Source: RGIG1995 sp045652425
GTDB taxonomy: Bacteria > Bacillota > Clostridia > Oscillospirales > CAG-272
DNA: 64,000 nucleotides
Reading direction: 5' to 3'
NCBI GenBank assembly: GCA_045652425.1
Contig: JAZRUG010000047.1
Coordinates: forward strand, 47,554-111,553
Positions 32,680 to 41,940 of the stretch are shown piece by piece (the first letter of the stretch is position 1; each line of letters starts with the position of its first letter). Under the pieces are notes generated by a model. That model saw only the letters and a program-made list of their open reading frames with translations. It made no database searches and was not told where the DNA came from. The position numbers and the translations under genes were made by a program.

Positions 32680-34746
32680 TTATTCGTCGTTATTATCTTC
32701 TGTATTGTCGTTATTTTCCTTGTCTTCTTCACGAGCAATTTTTGCAAAAGCATCAATGCCCGAATCGGAAGAGTCGCGCGCTTCGTTAAGCTTTTTTTCT
32801 TCGGCAAGTTTTGCTTCTTCGAAAGCCTTTTTTTCGTTTTCTTCGTTAATCTTTTTTTGATTATCGTTTTCGACTCGGCTCTTGTTTCTGCGCTCGTCAG
32901 CCATTTTTTCAAGGTCCTCCTCAGTGGGATTTCCGTTCATAACGGCTTCAAACTGTTTATCGTCCATAAGCTCATGTTTAACGAGATATTTTGCAATAAA
33001 GTGCATCTTTTCGATATTATCGCGCAAAATTTGCTGTGCTCTTTCATAAGCTTCAAATACGATAGACTTAACTTCAACATCAATCTTCGCGGCAGTTTCT
33101 TCGGAATAGTTTCTTGACTGATTATAACTTCTTCCGAGGAAGACCTCGTCATTTTCTTGAGAGTTGCCGTAAACGATAGGACCGAGCTCGTCGCTCATAC
33201 CGAGCTTCGTAACCATTCTTCTTGCAAGGTTGGTAGCTCTTTGAATATCGTTACTTGCACCGCCCGAAATATCGTCGAATATAATCTTTTCAGCAGCTCT
33301 TCCGCCGAGAAGCATAGCGATTTCTTCTTTGATACCGTTTTTGTAAACAGAATATTTGTCTTCAACTGGGGGGTTCAAGGTGTAACCCAATGCGCCACCG
33401 CTGGGAATAATTGAAATCTGTCTTACAGGGTCAAGGCTGGGAAGAATATGTGCAATAATAGCATGACCTGCTTCGTGATACGCAGTTTTAAGCTTTTCGG
33501 ATTCTTTAATCTTCATAGACTTCTTCTGTGTACCTACTATTACTTTAATGGTAGCCTCTTCGATATCTTCCATACCAATGAGAGCTTTATTCTTTCTTGC
33601 TGCCAAAAGCGCTGCTTCGTTAAGGAGGTTAGCAAGGTCAGCGCCCGTAAAGCCAACTGTTGTTTGAGCAATTTTCTTAAGGTCAACGTCTTTTTCAAAG
33701 GGCTTGTTGCGAGAGTGAACCATAAGGATTTCTTCTCTGCCCTTAATATCGGGATAGTTAACGGTTATCTGTCTGTCAAATCTGCCGGGACGAAGGAGTG
33801 CAGGGTCAAGAATGTCAGGTCTGTTTGTAGCAGCCATAACGATAATACCGTCGTTGCTGCCAAAACCGTCCATCTCAACGAGCAACTGGTTAAGCGTCTG
33901 TTCACGTTCGTCGTGGCCGCCGCCGAGTCCTGCGCCTCTGTGTCTTCCGACAGCGTCAATTTCATCTATAAATATAATACTTGCAGGGTGCTTCTTTGCT
34001 GTGTCAAACAAATCACGTACACGCGATGCACCCACACCTACGTACATTTCAACGAAGTCAGAACCGCTTATTGAATAGAACGGAACGTCAGCCTCGCCCG
34101 CAACTGCTTTAGCAAGAAGTGTTTTACCTGTTCCGGGAGGGCCTACGAGAAGTACGCCGTGGGGGATTTTTGCGCCGAGTTTTGTGAATTTTGTAGGATC
34201 TTTAAGGAAAGTAACGATTTCCTGAAGTTCAGTTTTTTCTTCATCAGCTCCGGCAACGTCTTTGAATAATACCTTTTTCTTATCGTCTGTGGTAAGTTTA
34301 GCGCGTGATTTACCGAAATTATTGATTTTTCCGCCTCTGCCCGTTGCCTGATTCATAACGAAGAACCAAAGAACGATAAATATAACCATTACGATTATAT
34401 ACGGCAGAAATGAAAGCCACCAAGGTGTTTTGGGAATTGGCTCGTAATCGTATTTTGTGATTATACCTTTTTCAGACTGTTCGAGAATAAGTTCGTTGAG
34501 GTCTGTATAGAATATGCTGAGTTCGCGTATTTCATAGGTTATTTTTTTGCCGTCAACGTCTTTTAAATATAGAATATTGTCATTACCGACGTAACATTCT
34601 GTTATCTTTTCCTGTTTAAACATTTCGACGATTTCGCCGTAGGTGTAGTTGCTATTGTTTGCATTGCCCAAAATCGACGTAATGGCGATTATAAGCACCG
34701 AAATCAAAACAACGTAAAAAATAATTACTTTGATTGAGCCCTTCAT
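32680..34746 (-). CDS. ftsH: ATP-dependent zinc metalloprotease FtsH
   Basis: A 688-residue membrane AAA protease that extracts and degrades membrane and regulatory proteins. Two transmembrane helices (about 5-27 and 111-132) flank a periplasmic domain; Walker A is GPPGTGKT (202-209), Walker B FIDEID, second region of homology ATNRPDILDPALLRPGRFD, and the zinc motif HEAGH (424-428). After the protease domain, roughly 70 residues are highly charged, first basic-mixed then acidic (RNKSRVENDNQKK, then DSSDSGIDAF and KENNDNTEDNNDE). The ribosome binding site is CGGAGGAAAA. It follows hpt, the Bacillus order tilS-hpt-ftsH. Confidence 0.98.
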   Translation of the reverse strand: MKGSIKVIIFYVVLISVLIIAITSILGNANNSNYTYGEIVEMFKQEKITECYVGNDNILYLKDVDGKKITYEIRELSIFYTDLNELILEQSEKGIITKYDYEPIPKTPWWLSFLPYIIVMVIFIVLWFFVMNQATGRGGKINNFGKSRAKLTTDDKKKVLFKDVAGADEEKTELQEIVTFLKDPTKFTKLGAKIPHGVLLVGPPGTGKTLLAKAVAGEADVPFYSISGSDFVEMYVGVGASRVRDLFDTAKKHPASIIFIDEIDAVGRHRGAGLGGGHDEREQTLNQLLVEMDGFGSNDGIIVMAATNRPDILDPALLRPGRFDRQITVNYPDIKGREEILMVHSRNKPFEKDVDLKKIAQTTVGFTGADLANLLNEAALLAARKNKALIGMEDIEEATIKVIVGTQKKSMKIKESEKLKTAYHEAGHAIIAHILPSLDPVRQISIIPSGGALGYTLNPPVEDKYSVYKNGIKEEIAMLLGGRAAEKIIFDDISGGASNDIQRATNLARRMVTKLGMSDELGPIVYGNSQENDEVFLGRSYNQSRNYSEETAAKIDVEVKSIVFEAYERAQQILRDNIEKMHFIAKYLVKHELMDDKQFEAVMNGNPTEEDLEKMADERRNKSRVENDNQKKINEENEKKAFEEAKLAEEKKLNEARDSSDSGIDAFAKIAREEDKENNDNTEDNNDE

Positions 34747-34818
34747 TATTTTCCTCCGATAAAATTTAACTCTTTATTATTTATATTATGCCCGTATATT
34801 CAAATATTTCGCATAAAA

Positions 34819-35370
34819 TTATTTGGAATAAACTTCACGTTTCAAAATGCCAACGTAAGGCAACGCTCTGTATTTTTCATCATAGTCAAGACCGTAACCA
34901 ACTACAAATTCATCAGGAATCTGTTTTCCGGTATAATCGGGAACGAAATCGACCTCACGTCTGCTCGGTTTGTCGAGAAGCGTAACTGTTTTTACGCTTT
35001 TTGCGCCTTTTAAGGTGAGATATTCGCAGAGGTAAGAGAGTGTTCTTCCGCTGTCGATAATATCTTCGACTATAAGTATATCGACATCTGAAAGGTCATT
35101 TCTATGTAGGTCGAGAACGATATTAACGTTTCCGCTGGTGGTTGTGCCTCTTCCGTAAGAAGACACTTTCATAAAATCAATTTCGAGAGGCAGAGCAATA
35201 TGCTTCATAAGGTCGCCCATAAATACTACAGAGCCTTTTAGTATACCTAATAAAAGGAGTTTCGAATCTCGAGTTTTGTAGTCTTCAGTAATCTGTGCTG
35301 ATATTGTTTTTACTATTTCAAGTATTTCTTGTTCGCTGACAAGAATCTTTTCAACGTCTTTATTAATCAT
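34819..35370 (-). CDS. hpt: Hypoxanthine phosphoribosyltransferase
   Basis: A 183-residue purine salvage enzyme joining hypoxanthine or guanine to PRPP. The ATG at 35370 overlaps the tilS stop codon by one base (TAATG) and AGGAGAC lies inside tilS, so translation is coupled; a longer reading is unsupported. The PRPP loop is VEDIIDSGRTL; GILKGSVVFMGDL and GYGLDYDEKYRALPYVGIL also fit. Conserved between tilS and ftsH in Firmicutes. Confidence 0.97.
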   Translation of the reverse strand: MINKDVEKILVSEQEILEIVKTISAQITEDYKTRDSKLLLLGILKGSVVFMGDLMKHIALPLEIDFMKVSSYGRGTTTSGNVNIVLDLHRNDLSDVDILIVEDIIDSGRTLSYLCEYLTLKGAKSVKTVTLLDKPSRREVDFVPDYTGKQIPDEFVVGYGLDYDEKYRALPYVGILKREVYSK

Positions 35371-36746
35371 TAATCTGTCTCCTGTGTCAAAAAGTATATA
35401 TAAGCATTTGAATCTCTGTTGTCGGGCATCGCATCGTCGCGTACGGAAAATCCGGGAATCCAGACAATGCCTTTTTCGTCGCAAATGAGAGGTAATATAT
35501 CTCTTTTTGAAAGCGGAACCTTTGCTTCGTTAAGCATTTTCTTAACTTTTTTTGTCATATTCGAAAAGACGAAAACATCTCCCGCGTTTCTGCCTCTTAT
35601 TATTGTACCGTCAAGTGCGTTTTTTTTCACTATAGTCTGTGTTGATATTTTGTAAATATTTTTTGATATAAGTTTATCTATATCGTTTTTGTTTTCGGTT
35701 ATAAGTAAAGCATCGCCCGTTTCTTCAAATTCTGTTAACCCGAAAATGAGAACACGTTTATTAAGGTGTTTATTTTGAGCATATTTTTTAAAATAAACGT
35801 TGTTTGGTGTAATGATAAAATCAATCTTGTCGGGCAGAGAGAGTTTTTTTATTTCTCTGCAATCAGCTTTAACGTAACTGTAAACAAGCTCTGTCATATC
35901 AGAAAGATGTACCGAGCCGAGAGTGCCGTTAATGGCAGTATTTTCATACATATTCATAAGTATACGTGAAAGAATTGCGGGATGTAAATCTGACAATTCT
36001 TTTGTTGTATAAGTTTTTTCTTTATCAATACTGCTTGTAATATACTCTAAATCACGGCGAACTGAACCGCACATAGTTGAAACGGTATCTTCAAGGGAGG
36101 GATTTATTTTTTTCAGTTCGGGAACAATATTGTGCCTTATACGGTTTCGTGTGTAATCTGTGTCAGCGTTAGTGCTGTCGGTAACAAAGTCTAAATTATA
36201 ATACTTTGCATACTCAAGTATTTCCGCAGTCGAGCAATATATAAGAGGTCTTATAATATTATCTCTTGTAGGCGGAATACCCTTTATTCCGGAAAGAGTG
36301 CACCCTCGCGCAAGGTTAAAAAGTACGGTTTCGAGATTATCCGACGAGGTGTGGGCGGTAGCAATTTTTTTAATATTTCTTTCTGTACAAGCCTCGTTAA
36401 AAGCATTGTATCGGAGTATTCTTGCGCCCTCTTCAAGCCCGATGCCGTTTTCTTTAGAAAAACCTATAGCGTCAACGTCGGAAGATAAAAAATCGATGTT
36501 GTTAACTTTGCAAAAGTTTTCGCAAAACAGTAGGTCGCGTTTGGCTTCTTCACCGCGTATGTTATGGTTAACGTGAAGTGCAGTAACGGATATTTTATAT
36601 TCATCTGCTAAAAAATTCAGCGCGTGAAGCAAAACGACAGAATCTTTGCCGCCGGAAAAACCTACGAGCACCGTATCGCCTTCCTTTAACATAGAAAACG
36701 TATCTATCGCATTTTTAATCTTGCCTAAAATTTGTTTTAACGACAT
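35370..36746 (-). CDS. tilS: tRNA(Ile)-lysidine synthase
   Basis: A 458-residue enzyme that turns C34 of the minor tRNA-Ile into lysidine, making it read AUA. The PP-loop is VGFSGGKDSVVLLHAL; ATAHTSSDNLETVLFNL and RNRIRHNIVPEL follow, and a C-terminal TilS_C-type domain spans about 370-450. It is essential in most bacteria. The start has CGGAGAAAAGG. It lies 46 bp after dnaB and is translationally coupled to hpt. Confidence 0.97.
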   Translation of the reverse strand: MSLKQILGKIKNAIDTFSMLKEGDTVLVGFSGGKDSVVLLHALNFLADEYKISVTALHVNHNIRGEEAKRDLLFCENFCKVNNIDFLSSDVDAIGFSKENGIGLEEGARILRYNAFNEACTERNIKKIATAHTSSDNLETVLFNLARGCTLSGIKGIPPTRDNIIRPLIYCSTAEILEYAKYYNLDFVTDSTNADTDYTRNRIRHNIVPELKKINPSLEDTVSTMCGSVRRDLEYITSSIDKEKTYTTKELSDLHPAILSRILMNMYENTAINGTLGSVHLSDMTELVYSYVKADCREIKKLSLPDKIDFIITPNNVYFKKYAQNKHLNKRVLIFGLTEFEETGDALLITENKNDIDKLISKNIYKISTQTIVKKNALDGTIIRGRNAGDVFVFSNMTKKVKKMLNEAKVPLSKRDILPLICDEKGIVWIPGFSVRDDAMPDNRDSNAYIYFLTQETD

Positions 36747-36792
36747 AACCTTTTCTCCGTAATACGCATTAAAGCGGAGCTTTTAAAATAAT

Positions 36793-38136
36793 TTAACCGG
36801 GTTGATCTTGCGTTTTATCAAGAGTAATAAACTTGGTGAACTGCGGTAACCAGCCCATTTCAACATCTCTTACCGCGCCGTGTCTGTTTTTAGCAACGAT
36901 AACTTTAGCCGAGCTTTGTTCAGTTTTGTCCTTATCGTAATATTCGTCTCTGTAAAGGAACATTACAACGTCAGCATCCTGCTCGATTGCACCTGAATCA
37001 CGAAGGTCAGAAAGCATAGGTTTCTTATCCGTTCTGCTTTCGGGACCACGGGAGAGCTGTGCGCAGCAAACTACGGGAACGCGCAGTTCTTTTGCGAGAA
37101 TTTTCATATTACGCGAAATTTCACCGACTTCTTGTACACGGTTGTCGTTGTGGTGTTCGCCCTGCATAAGCTGGAGATAGTCGATAACAACGAGTCCTAA
37201 ATTTTTTACTCGGCGCAATTTTGCTTTCATGCCGGTAACAGTAATACCGGTGGTGTCGTCGATAAGTATATCACATTCCGCAAGGTTAGATGCGGCGTGA
37301 GCCAGGTTTTTCCAATCTTCAGGCGTAAGCTTACCCGAACGGATATTATAGCTGTCTACCATACCTTCGCCCGAAAGCATTCTTGAAACGAGTTCTTCGT
37401 TTGACATTTCGAGGGAAAAGATACATACAGTCTTTTTCGTTTGCTTTGCGACGTTTGACGCTATGTTAAGTACGAAACTCGTTTTACCCATACCGGGACG
37501 GGCGCCGACGAGTATAAGTTCGCCCTTACCCATACCTACCAAGGTGTTATCGAGGTCGGAGAAGCCTGTAGGGGTACCGTGAGCCGCGTCGGGATTGGTT
37601 GCGAGAAGATTCAAATTATCGAGAGTAAGCTTTAATACGTCTCTGATGTGTGCGAAGCCCTTTGTCTCATTTCCCGAAGCTATATCAAATATCTTCTGTT
37701 CAGCGGAGTCGAGGATATGCTTTACCTCGTCGTGTTCGGAGTAGGCGTTTTCGGTTATCGTGGAACAAGCCTCGATAAGCATACGAAGAACGCTTTTGTC
37801 CTTGACTATTTTTGCGTAGTCAACAACGTTTGCCGCCGAAGGAACGGTCTGGATTATTGTTCTTATATAGTTGTTAAGGGTATCTGTATCGCGGTATACG
37901 CCTTCTTTAACAAGTTCATCTGCAAGGGTAACGACGTCAACGGTTTTACTTGACGCGTACATTCCCTTCATAGTGTAGAAAATCTGCTCGTGTTCGGGGA
38001 GATAGAAGTCTTCACTTGAAACGAGTTGAGCTATCTCGTCGAAACAGTCGGGGTTAATAAGCACAGAACCTATAACCGACTGTTCTGCTTCAAGGGAAAA
38101 GGGCAGTTTTCTGTCAAAAATATCTTTGTTACTCAT
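36793..38136 (-). CDS. dnaB: Replicative DNA helicase DnaB (DnaC in Bacillus)
   Basis: A 447-residue hexameric 5'-3' helicase. The N-terminal primase-binding domain (LPFSLEAEQSVIGSVLINP) and RecA-like core with Walker A GARPGMGKTSFVLNI, the SLEMS motif, LVVIDYLQLMQG and the arginine-finger region are intact, with no intein. Its start is two bases from the rplI stop codon and its ribosome binding site lies inside rplI. Works with DnaG encoded at 60856. Confidence 0.98.
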   Translation of the reverse strand: MSNKDIFDRKLPFSLEAEQSVIGSVLINPDCFDEIAQLVSSEDFYLPEHEQIFYTMKGMYASSKTVDVVTLADELVKEGVYRDTDTLNNYIRTIIQTVPSAANVVDYAKIVKDKSVLRMLIEACSTITENAYSEHDEVKHILDSAEQKIFDIASGNETKGFAHIRDVLKLTLDNLNLLATNPDAAHGTPTGFSDLDNTLVGMGKGELILVGARPGMGKTSFVLNIASNVAKQTKKTVCIFSLEMSNEELVSRMLSGEGMVDSYNIRSGKLTPEDWKNLAHAASNLAECDILIDDTTGITVTGMKAKLRRVKNLGLVVIDYLQLMQGEHHNDNRVQEVGEISRNMKILAKELRVPVVCCAQLSRGPESRTDKKPMLSDLRDSGAIEQDADVVMFLYRDEYYDKDKTEQSSAKVIVAKNRHGAVRDVEMGWLPQFTKFITLDKTQDQPG

Positions 38137-38137
38137 A

Positions 38138-38587
38138 TTACTTTACATCCGAAATGACAACGTTGATTTTGCCGGTAATTTCTGTGTAGAGTTTAACGGT
38201 TACGGTGTGAACACCAAAAGTCTTCAAGGGGTCTGAAAGTTGAATTTTGCGCTTATCAACCTGAATCTTATGCTGTTCTTCAAGGGCGTTTGCGATATCA
38301 AGGCTGGTTACGGAGCCGTAGAGTCTGCCGTCAGCGCCGGCTTTAGCCTGAAGTTTAACTGTAATCGTTTCGAGCTTCTTTGCTATATCGTTAGCGGCTT
38401 GTTTTTCAAGTTCAATCTTGTGGAGTCTTGAAGATTCTTTGTTTTTAAGGTCGTTCATAGCGCTGGCATCAGCTTCTATAGCCAAGCCCTTGGGAAGAAG
38501 AAAGTTTCGTGCATAACCGTCCGAAACGTTAATAAGCTGTCCTTTTTTGCCCTGTGATTTTACGTCTTGTGTGAGTATAACTTTCAT
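38138..38587 (-). CDS. rplI: 50S ribosomal protein L9
   Basis: A 149-residue protein, the usual length. It has the L9 signature MKVILTQDVKSQGKKGQLINVSDGYARNFLLPKGLA, the long connecting helix and the C-terminal domain. It lies between gdpP and dnaB, the typical Firmicute order, and is tightly packed with dnaB. Confidence 0.98.
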   Translation of the reverse strand: MKVILTQDVKSQGKKGQLINVSDGYARNFLLPKGLAIEADASAMNDLKNKESSRLHKIELEKQAANDIAKKLETITVKLQAKAGADGRLYGSVTSLDIANALEEQHKIQVDKRKIQLSDPLKTFGVHTVTVKLYTEITGKINVVISDVK

Positions 38588-38623
38588 TTCTATAGAATCC
38601 TTTCTGTTTTCAAGGTGTATTTT

Positions 38624-40654
38624 TTAAGTATTTTCAACGTAGTCGTCAATAGCCTCTTTCAGCATAGAAAGCGCCTGGTTTACCGACATATCTTTAAGTT
38701 GGGTTGCTGCCATATCGAAATGACCGCCGCCTCCTAATTTTTCAACGATAACCTGAACGTTAACGCTTCCGTTTGATCTTGCCGAAATGTGTACCGTGTT
38801 ATCTATCTTGCAAATTGCAAAAGAGGCTACGACACCGTCAACGGTAAGAAGCTTGTCTGCGGCCTTTGCTGCTGCAACTCTATCAGCAGCATCGGATATG
38901 TTGCTTTCCTTAAGCGTATTTGTGGTAATTGCAAACATACCGCGATATATTTTAACGTTTGCTTGGAATTTGGCCTCTCGCCTTAAGTCGTCGAGGTCAG
39001 ATTTAAAGAGGTTTTGTATTTTCTTTTGGTTTGCACCCTCGTTCTGCAGATAGAAACCTGCGCTGAAGGTTCTGACACCGGTGTTTTTTGCAAAATTTTT
39101 GGTATCAAGCATAATACCCGCAAGGAGAAGATTAGCTTCTTCGTGGGGAAGCATACCTGCCGAAAGAGTTTGTTCAAGGAATTCTGCAACAAGCTCACAG
39201 GCAGAAGATGCTGACGGCTCAATATATGCAATAAGGGGCTTTATTTTAAATTCTGCAGTTTTTCTGTGATGGTCAACGTAAACTGTTCTCTCGATGTTTT
39301 CGGCAACTTCTGGTGCCGCAAACTGTCTTTGGTTGTTTACGTCGCAAATACAGAGCAACGTGTCGTGGTTTATGAGGTCGAGTGCCTCGTGAGCGCCGAC
39401 GAACATATGTCCGTATTCGTCAAGACCTTTGAGTAAGTCAAAGCATTTTGCTATATTTTTGTCTTCGGTGTCTACAATTATATTAACCGGAGTACCGCAG
39501 AACATAGCCATTCTTGCCATACCGACACAAGCGCCAAAGCAGTCATAGTCGGGATTGATATGTCCCATAATAAGCACGTTACTGCTTTCCGCCATAAGCG
39601 CGATAAGCTCATTTGCCGTAACTCTTGAACGAACCTTGGTTCTCTTTTGAACACTCTGTGTTCTTCCGCCGTAGAAATCCATATCGTCGGCAGTCTTTAT
39701 AACTACTTGGTCACCACCTCTTTGGAGAGCCATATCAAGCGCTGTCTGTGCATCTCTTTCTTTTTCGTCGAGGGTGCCGTTGGTATCAGCGATACCGATG
39801 GAAATAGTAACCGGCAGTCTGCCACTTCCTACTCTTACGTCTCTTATTTTGTCGAGAATTGCAAATTTGGAAGAAATAAGCTCGTCAATATATTTTTCGC
39901 TGAAGAGGAAAATATATTTATCTCTCTGAAATTCTTTAAGAATACCGTTAACTGACTCCGCCCACTCGTTAAGTATTGTGGCAACGTCATTTGATACCTC
40001 GCGGTACTTATCCTGAATATGTTGGAGAAGTTCGTCAAGGTTGTCTATCATAATAAATGCGACGATTGTATTTTCTTCTTTTAAGGTTTTATAAGCTTTA
40101 TTAAGTTCATTTTGGTTGTTCCATACGGTAATGCAGTATTCTTTACTTGCAGTTTTTACGGGATATGCCTTAACCTTATAGAACTGATTAAACGCTGTTG
40201 TGTCGAGCCCCTCTTCGGTGTTGTCCGCATGGATAATATCGTCGAGTGTGTTTACACATATCTGGTCAATATTTTTTCCAAAAAAACTGTTTTTTGAATT
40301 TGAAGCTGATACGAAAGCCTTGTTAAACCAGATGATTTTGCCGTTCATATCGCTAATGATAACAGGCATATATAGTTTTGGCAAAACTTCAAGAGTCATA
40401 TTACCGAGCAAAGGCTCGATTTCAATACCTCTTTTGGTGGCGATTCGTTTTTCAACTATGTTCCAAACGACAGCTATAAGTACCAAGGAAATTATATAAG
40501 CGCCGGAAAAGAATAACCCTTTTTTTATAGCGTTTTGCGGATTGTAATATACGGTAACGGAAAAGCCTAATATAAACAACACGGCAACGAAAATTGAAAC
40601 TGTGTGCCTAATAAACGTCTTATTATGCAGTTTGTCTTTAATCTTATTCAACAT
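38624..40654 (-). CDS. gdpP: Cyclic-di-AMP phosphodiesterase GdpP
   Basis: A 676-residue membrane enzyme that lowers c-di-AMP. I chose ATG at 40654 (MLNKIKDKLHNKTF) behind AAGGAG; the reading from 40708 lacks one. Order: two transmembrane helices (about 15-60), a PAS-like domain (MTLEVLPKLYMPVIISDMN), a degenerate GGDEF domain (VRVGSGRLPVTISIGIAD), and DHH-DHHA1 with IMGHINPDYDCFGACVG, YVDHHRKTAEF and LGGGGHFDMAAT. Length matches the family. Followed by rplI and dnaB as in Bacillus (yybT-rplI-dnaC). Confidence 0.96.
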   Translation of the reverse strand: MLNKIKDKLHNKTFIRHTVSIFVAVLFILGFSVTVYYNPQNAIKKGLFFSGAYIISLVLIAVVWNIVEKRIATKRGIEIEPLLGNMTLEVLPKLYMPVIISDMNGKIIWFNKAFVSASNSKNSFFGKNIDQICVNTLDDIIHADNTEEGLDTTAFNQFYKVKAYPVKTASKEYCITVWNNQNELNKAYKTLKEENTIVAFIMIDNLDELLQHIQDKYREVSNDVATILNEWAESVNGILKEFQRDKYIFLFSEKYIDELISSKFAILDKIRDVRVGSGRLPVTISIGIADTNGTLDEKERDAQTALDMALQRGGDQVVIKTADDMDFYGGRTQSVQKRTKVRSRVTANELIALMAESSNVLIMGHINPDYDCFGACVGMARMAMFCGTPVNIIVDTEDKNIAKCFDLLKGLDEYGHMFVGAHEALDLINHDTLLCICDVNNQRQFAAPEVAENIERTVYVDHHRKTAEFKIKPLIAYIEPSASSACELVAEFLEQTLSAGMLPHEEANLLLAGIMLDTKNFAKNTGVRTFSAGFYLQNEGANQKKIQNLFKSDLDDLRREAKFQANVKIYRGMFAITTNTLKESNISDAADRVAAAKAADKLLTVDGVVASFAICKIDNTVHISARSNGSVNVQVIVEKLGGGGHFDMAATQLKDMSVNQALSMLKEAIDDYVENT

Positions 40655-40726
40655 AAAAAGCTTCTCCTTTTGTATTTTTTGTGGCTTTAGGATATAATCA
40701 CCCATCATAAGCCTATAATTAGATTT

Positions 40727-40755
40727 ATTATACCACTTTTTTACAGTCTTGTAAA
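40727..40755 (-). promoter_or_regulatory. Promoter of the gdpP-rplI-dnaB run
   Basis: Minus strand TTTACA (40750-40755), 17-bp spacer, TATAAT (40727-40732), about 75 bp before gdpP. Confidence 0.75.
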
Positions 40756-40812
40756 CAATATTTTATTAATTTTTATTATTAATATAATATATATAAACAA
40801 AGCGAACAAAAA

Positions 40813-40836
40813 AGGGCGACTTATAAGAGTTGCCCA
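40813..40836. repeat. Hairpin in the gdpP / GIY-YIG intergenic region
   Basis: GGGCGAC pairs with GTTGCCC around TTATAAGA. No T-run follows, so its role is unclear. Confidence 0.4.
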
Positions 40837-40853
40837 AATATTATAATAGCATA

Positions 40854-40882
40854 TTGTGTAGTCAAAAGAATTATGTTATAAT
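40854..40882 (+). promoter_or_regulatory. Promoter of the GIY-YIG-like gene
   Basis: TTGTGT (40854-40859), 17-bp spacer, TATAAT (40877-40882), 32 bp before the start. Confidence 0.65.
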
Positions 40883-40913
40883 TATTGTATAATAAATCAA
40901 GGAGTGAAAGTAT

Positions 40914-41579
40914 ATGAGAGATAAAATCATAAGAATAAATTGGAGCAAGGCGATTCCAATTGAAGAGGCGATCGCAAGCGATTTATCCAAAACTCAAGGA
41001 CTATATTATATAACAAGAATTTTCGGTAAGAAAGAAACAAGCTTATATTTAGGCATAGCAAGAAAAAACAATACAATAAAGCACCGTTTAGAAGGTCACA
41101 GGGATTGGTGGTTACCTTCTTATAGGGGGAAAATATATGTTCGAATAGGAAATATCATTTATCCTAAAGTTTCGGATATTGATGAAAAATCTGTTCTTAT
41201 TGATCACGCGGAAAGCGCTATACTATTTGACTCCAAACACAAGAACATGTTTCCCGAAAACATAAGCAAAAGAAGCTCATATACATATACGGAATTATAC
41301 AGAATAGAAAACGTCGGTGATATATTCGAGTTAAAAGAAAAAATAAGAATGCACGAACACGAAGATATATATACTTCTGAAACAGAACAAAAGTGGAAAG
41401 ACCGAGCATCTATATTAAACAGATGGGAGAATGATCCTAACCCGGTTGGTGTTTCAGGAAAACAAATCTCTGGCGGAAAGAAGATAGAAATTGTCAAAAA
41501 AACTGAAGAGGAAAGAGAAAATTTTTTGAATGAGAAATTTGGCTTTGGGAGAGAAGAAAAAAGTAACGAGTCAAATTGA
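40914..41579 (+). CDS. GIY-YIG-like nuclease-fold protein
   Basis: A 221-residue cytosolic protein in an AT-rich, isolated position. Residues 25-85 resemble the GIY-YIG fold: GLYYI (29-33), YLGIA (45-49), then IKHRLEGHRDWW with Arg58 and His62 in the place of the family's catalytic Arg and following His, and GKIYVRIGNII. The family's metal-binding Glu may be one of the later acidic residues (DHAESAIL). Residues 150-221 are charged and lack a recognisable DNA-binding domain. It could be a restriction or repair nuclease or a degenerate mobile-intron type enzyme. It is bordered by a palindromic element at 41594. The ribosome binding site is AAGGAGTG. Confidence 0.6.
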   Translation: MRDKIIRINWSKAIPIEEAIASDLSKTQGLYYITRIFGKKETSLYLGIARKNNTIKHRLEGHRDWWLPSYRGKIYVRIGNIIYPKVSDIDEKSVLIDHAESAILFDSKHKNMFPENISKRSSYTYTELYRIENVGDIFELKEKIRMHEHEDIYTSETEQKWKDRASILNRWENDPNPVGVSGKQISGGKKIEIVKKTEEERENFLNEKFGFGREEKSNESN

Positions 41580-41593
41580 TAGAGCAATTTAGA

Positions 41594-41840
41594 CGACCTC
41601 ATCCGTCGCACCGCATAAAGAACAATAGATAATCAAAGTTTACTTGCGGTACGACACCTTCTCCCACCGGAGAAGGTACAATGTATAATCTTTCTCCTAA
41701 ATATAAAAAATGTACGCTTTTATATAACTAACGCTTATTAAGTTTGCACAGACAAAGACCTTCTCCGGTGGGAGAAGGTGTCGAGGCAGTGTATAAACCT
41801 CATCTTTTCTTTTGCTTTGCTGCCGAGACGGATGAGGTCG
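41594..41840. repeat. Nested inverted-repeat element, 247 bp, MITE-like
   Basis: Outer terminal repeats CGACCTCATCCGTC (41594-41607) and its complement (41827-41840) enclose an inner perfect 26-bp inverted repeat, 41652-41677 with 41758-41783, whose core is ACCTTCTCC-CACC-GGAGAAGGT. The inner copies are each palindromic. The interior has no coding capacity. The CACCTTCTCC...GGAGAAGGTG type core is a known kind of intergenic palindrome in bacterial genomes. It fills the gap of 361 bp between the GIY-YIG gene and the sugar operon. Confidence 0.85.
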
Positions 41841-41904
41841 TAAAAAATAATCAATTCTAATTTTTATTATGAAATTGGCATTTTATTAGTTTTTAGCAAT
41901 TAAA

Positions 41905-41934
41905 AAGGGGCTGAGTTGATGTACTCAGCCCCTT
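41905..41934 (-). terminator. Terminator of the sugar kinase-nucleotidyltransferase operon
   Basis: GGGGCTGAGT (41907-41916) pairs with ACTCAGCCCC (41923-41932); on the minus strand it is followed by TTTTTAATT. Confidence 0.9.
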
Positions 41935-41940
41935 GGATTT

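Noticed and set aside
24500..40700. Replication origin itself within the segregation block
   Set aside because: No dnaA, dnaN or cluster of TTATCCACA boxes is seen; the origin is probably nearby, outside the window.
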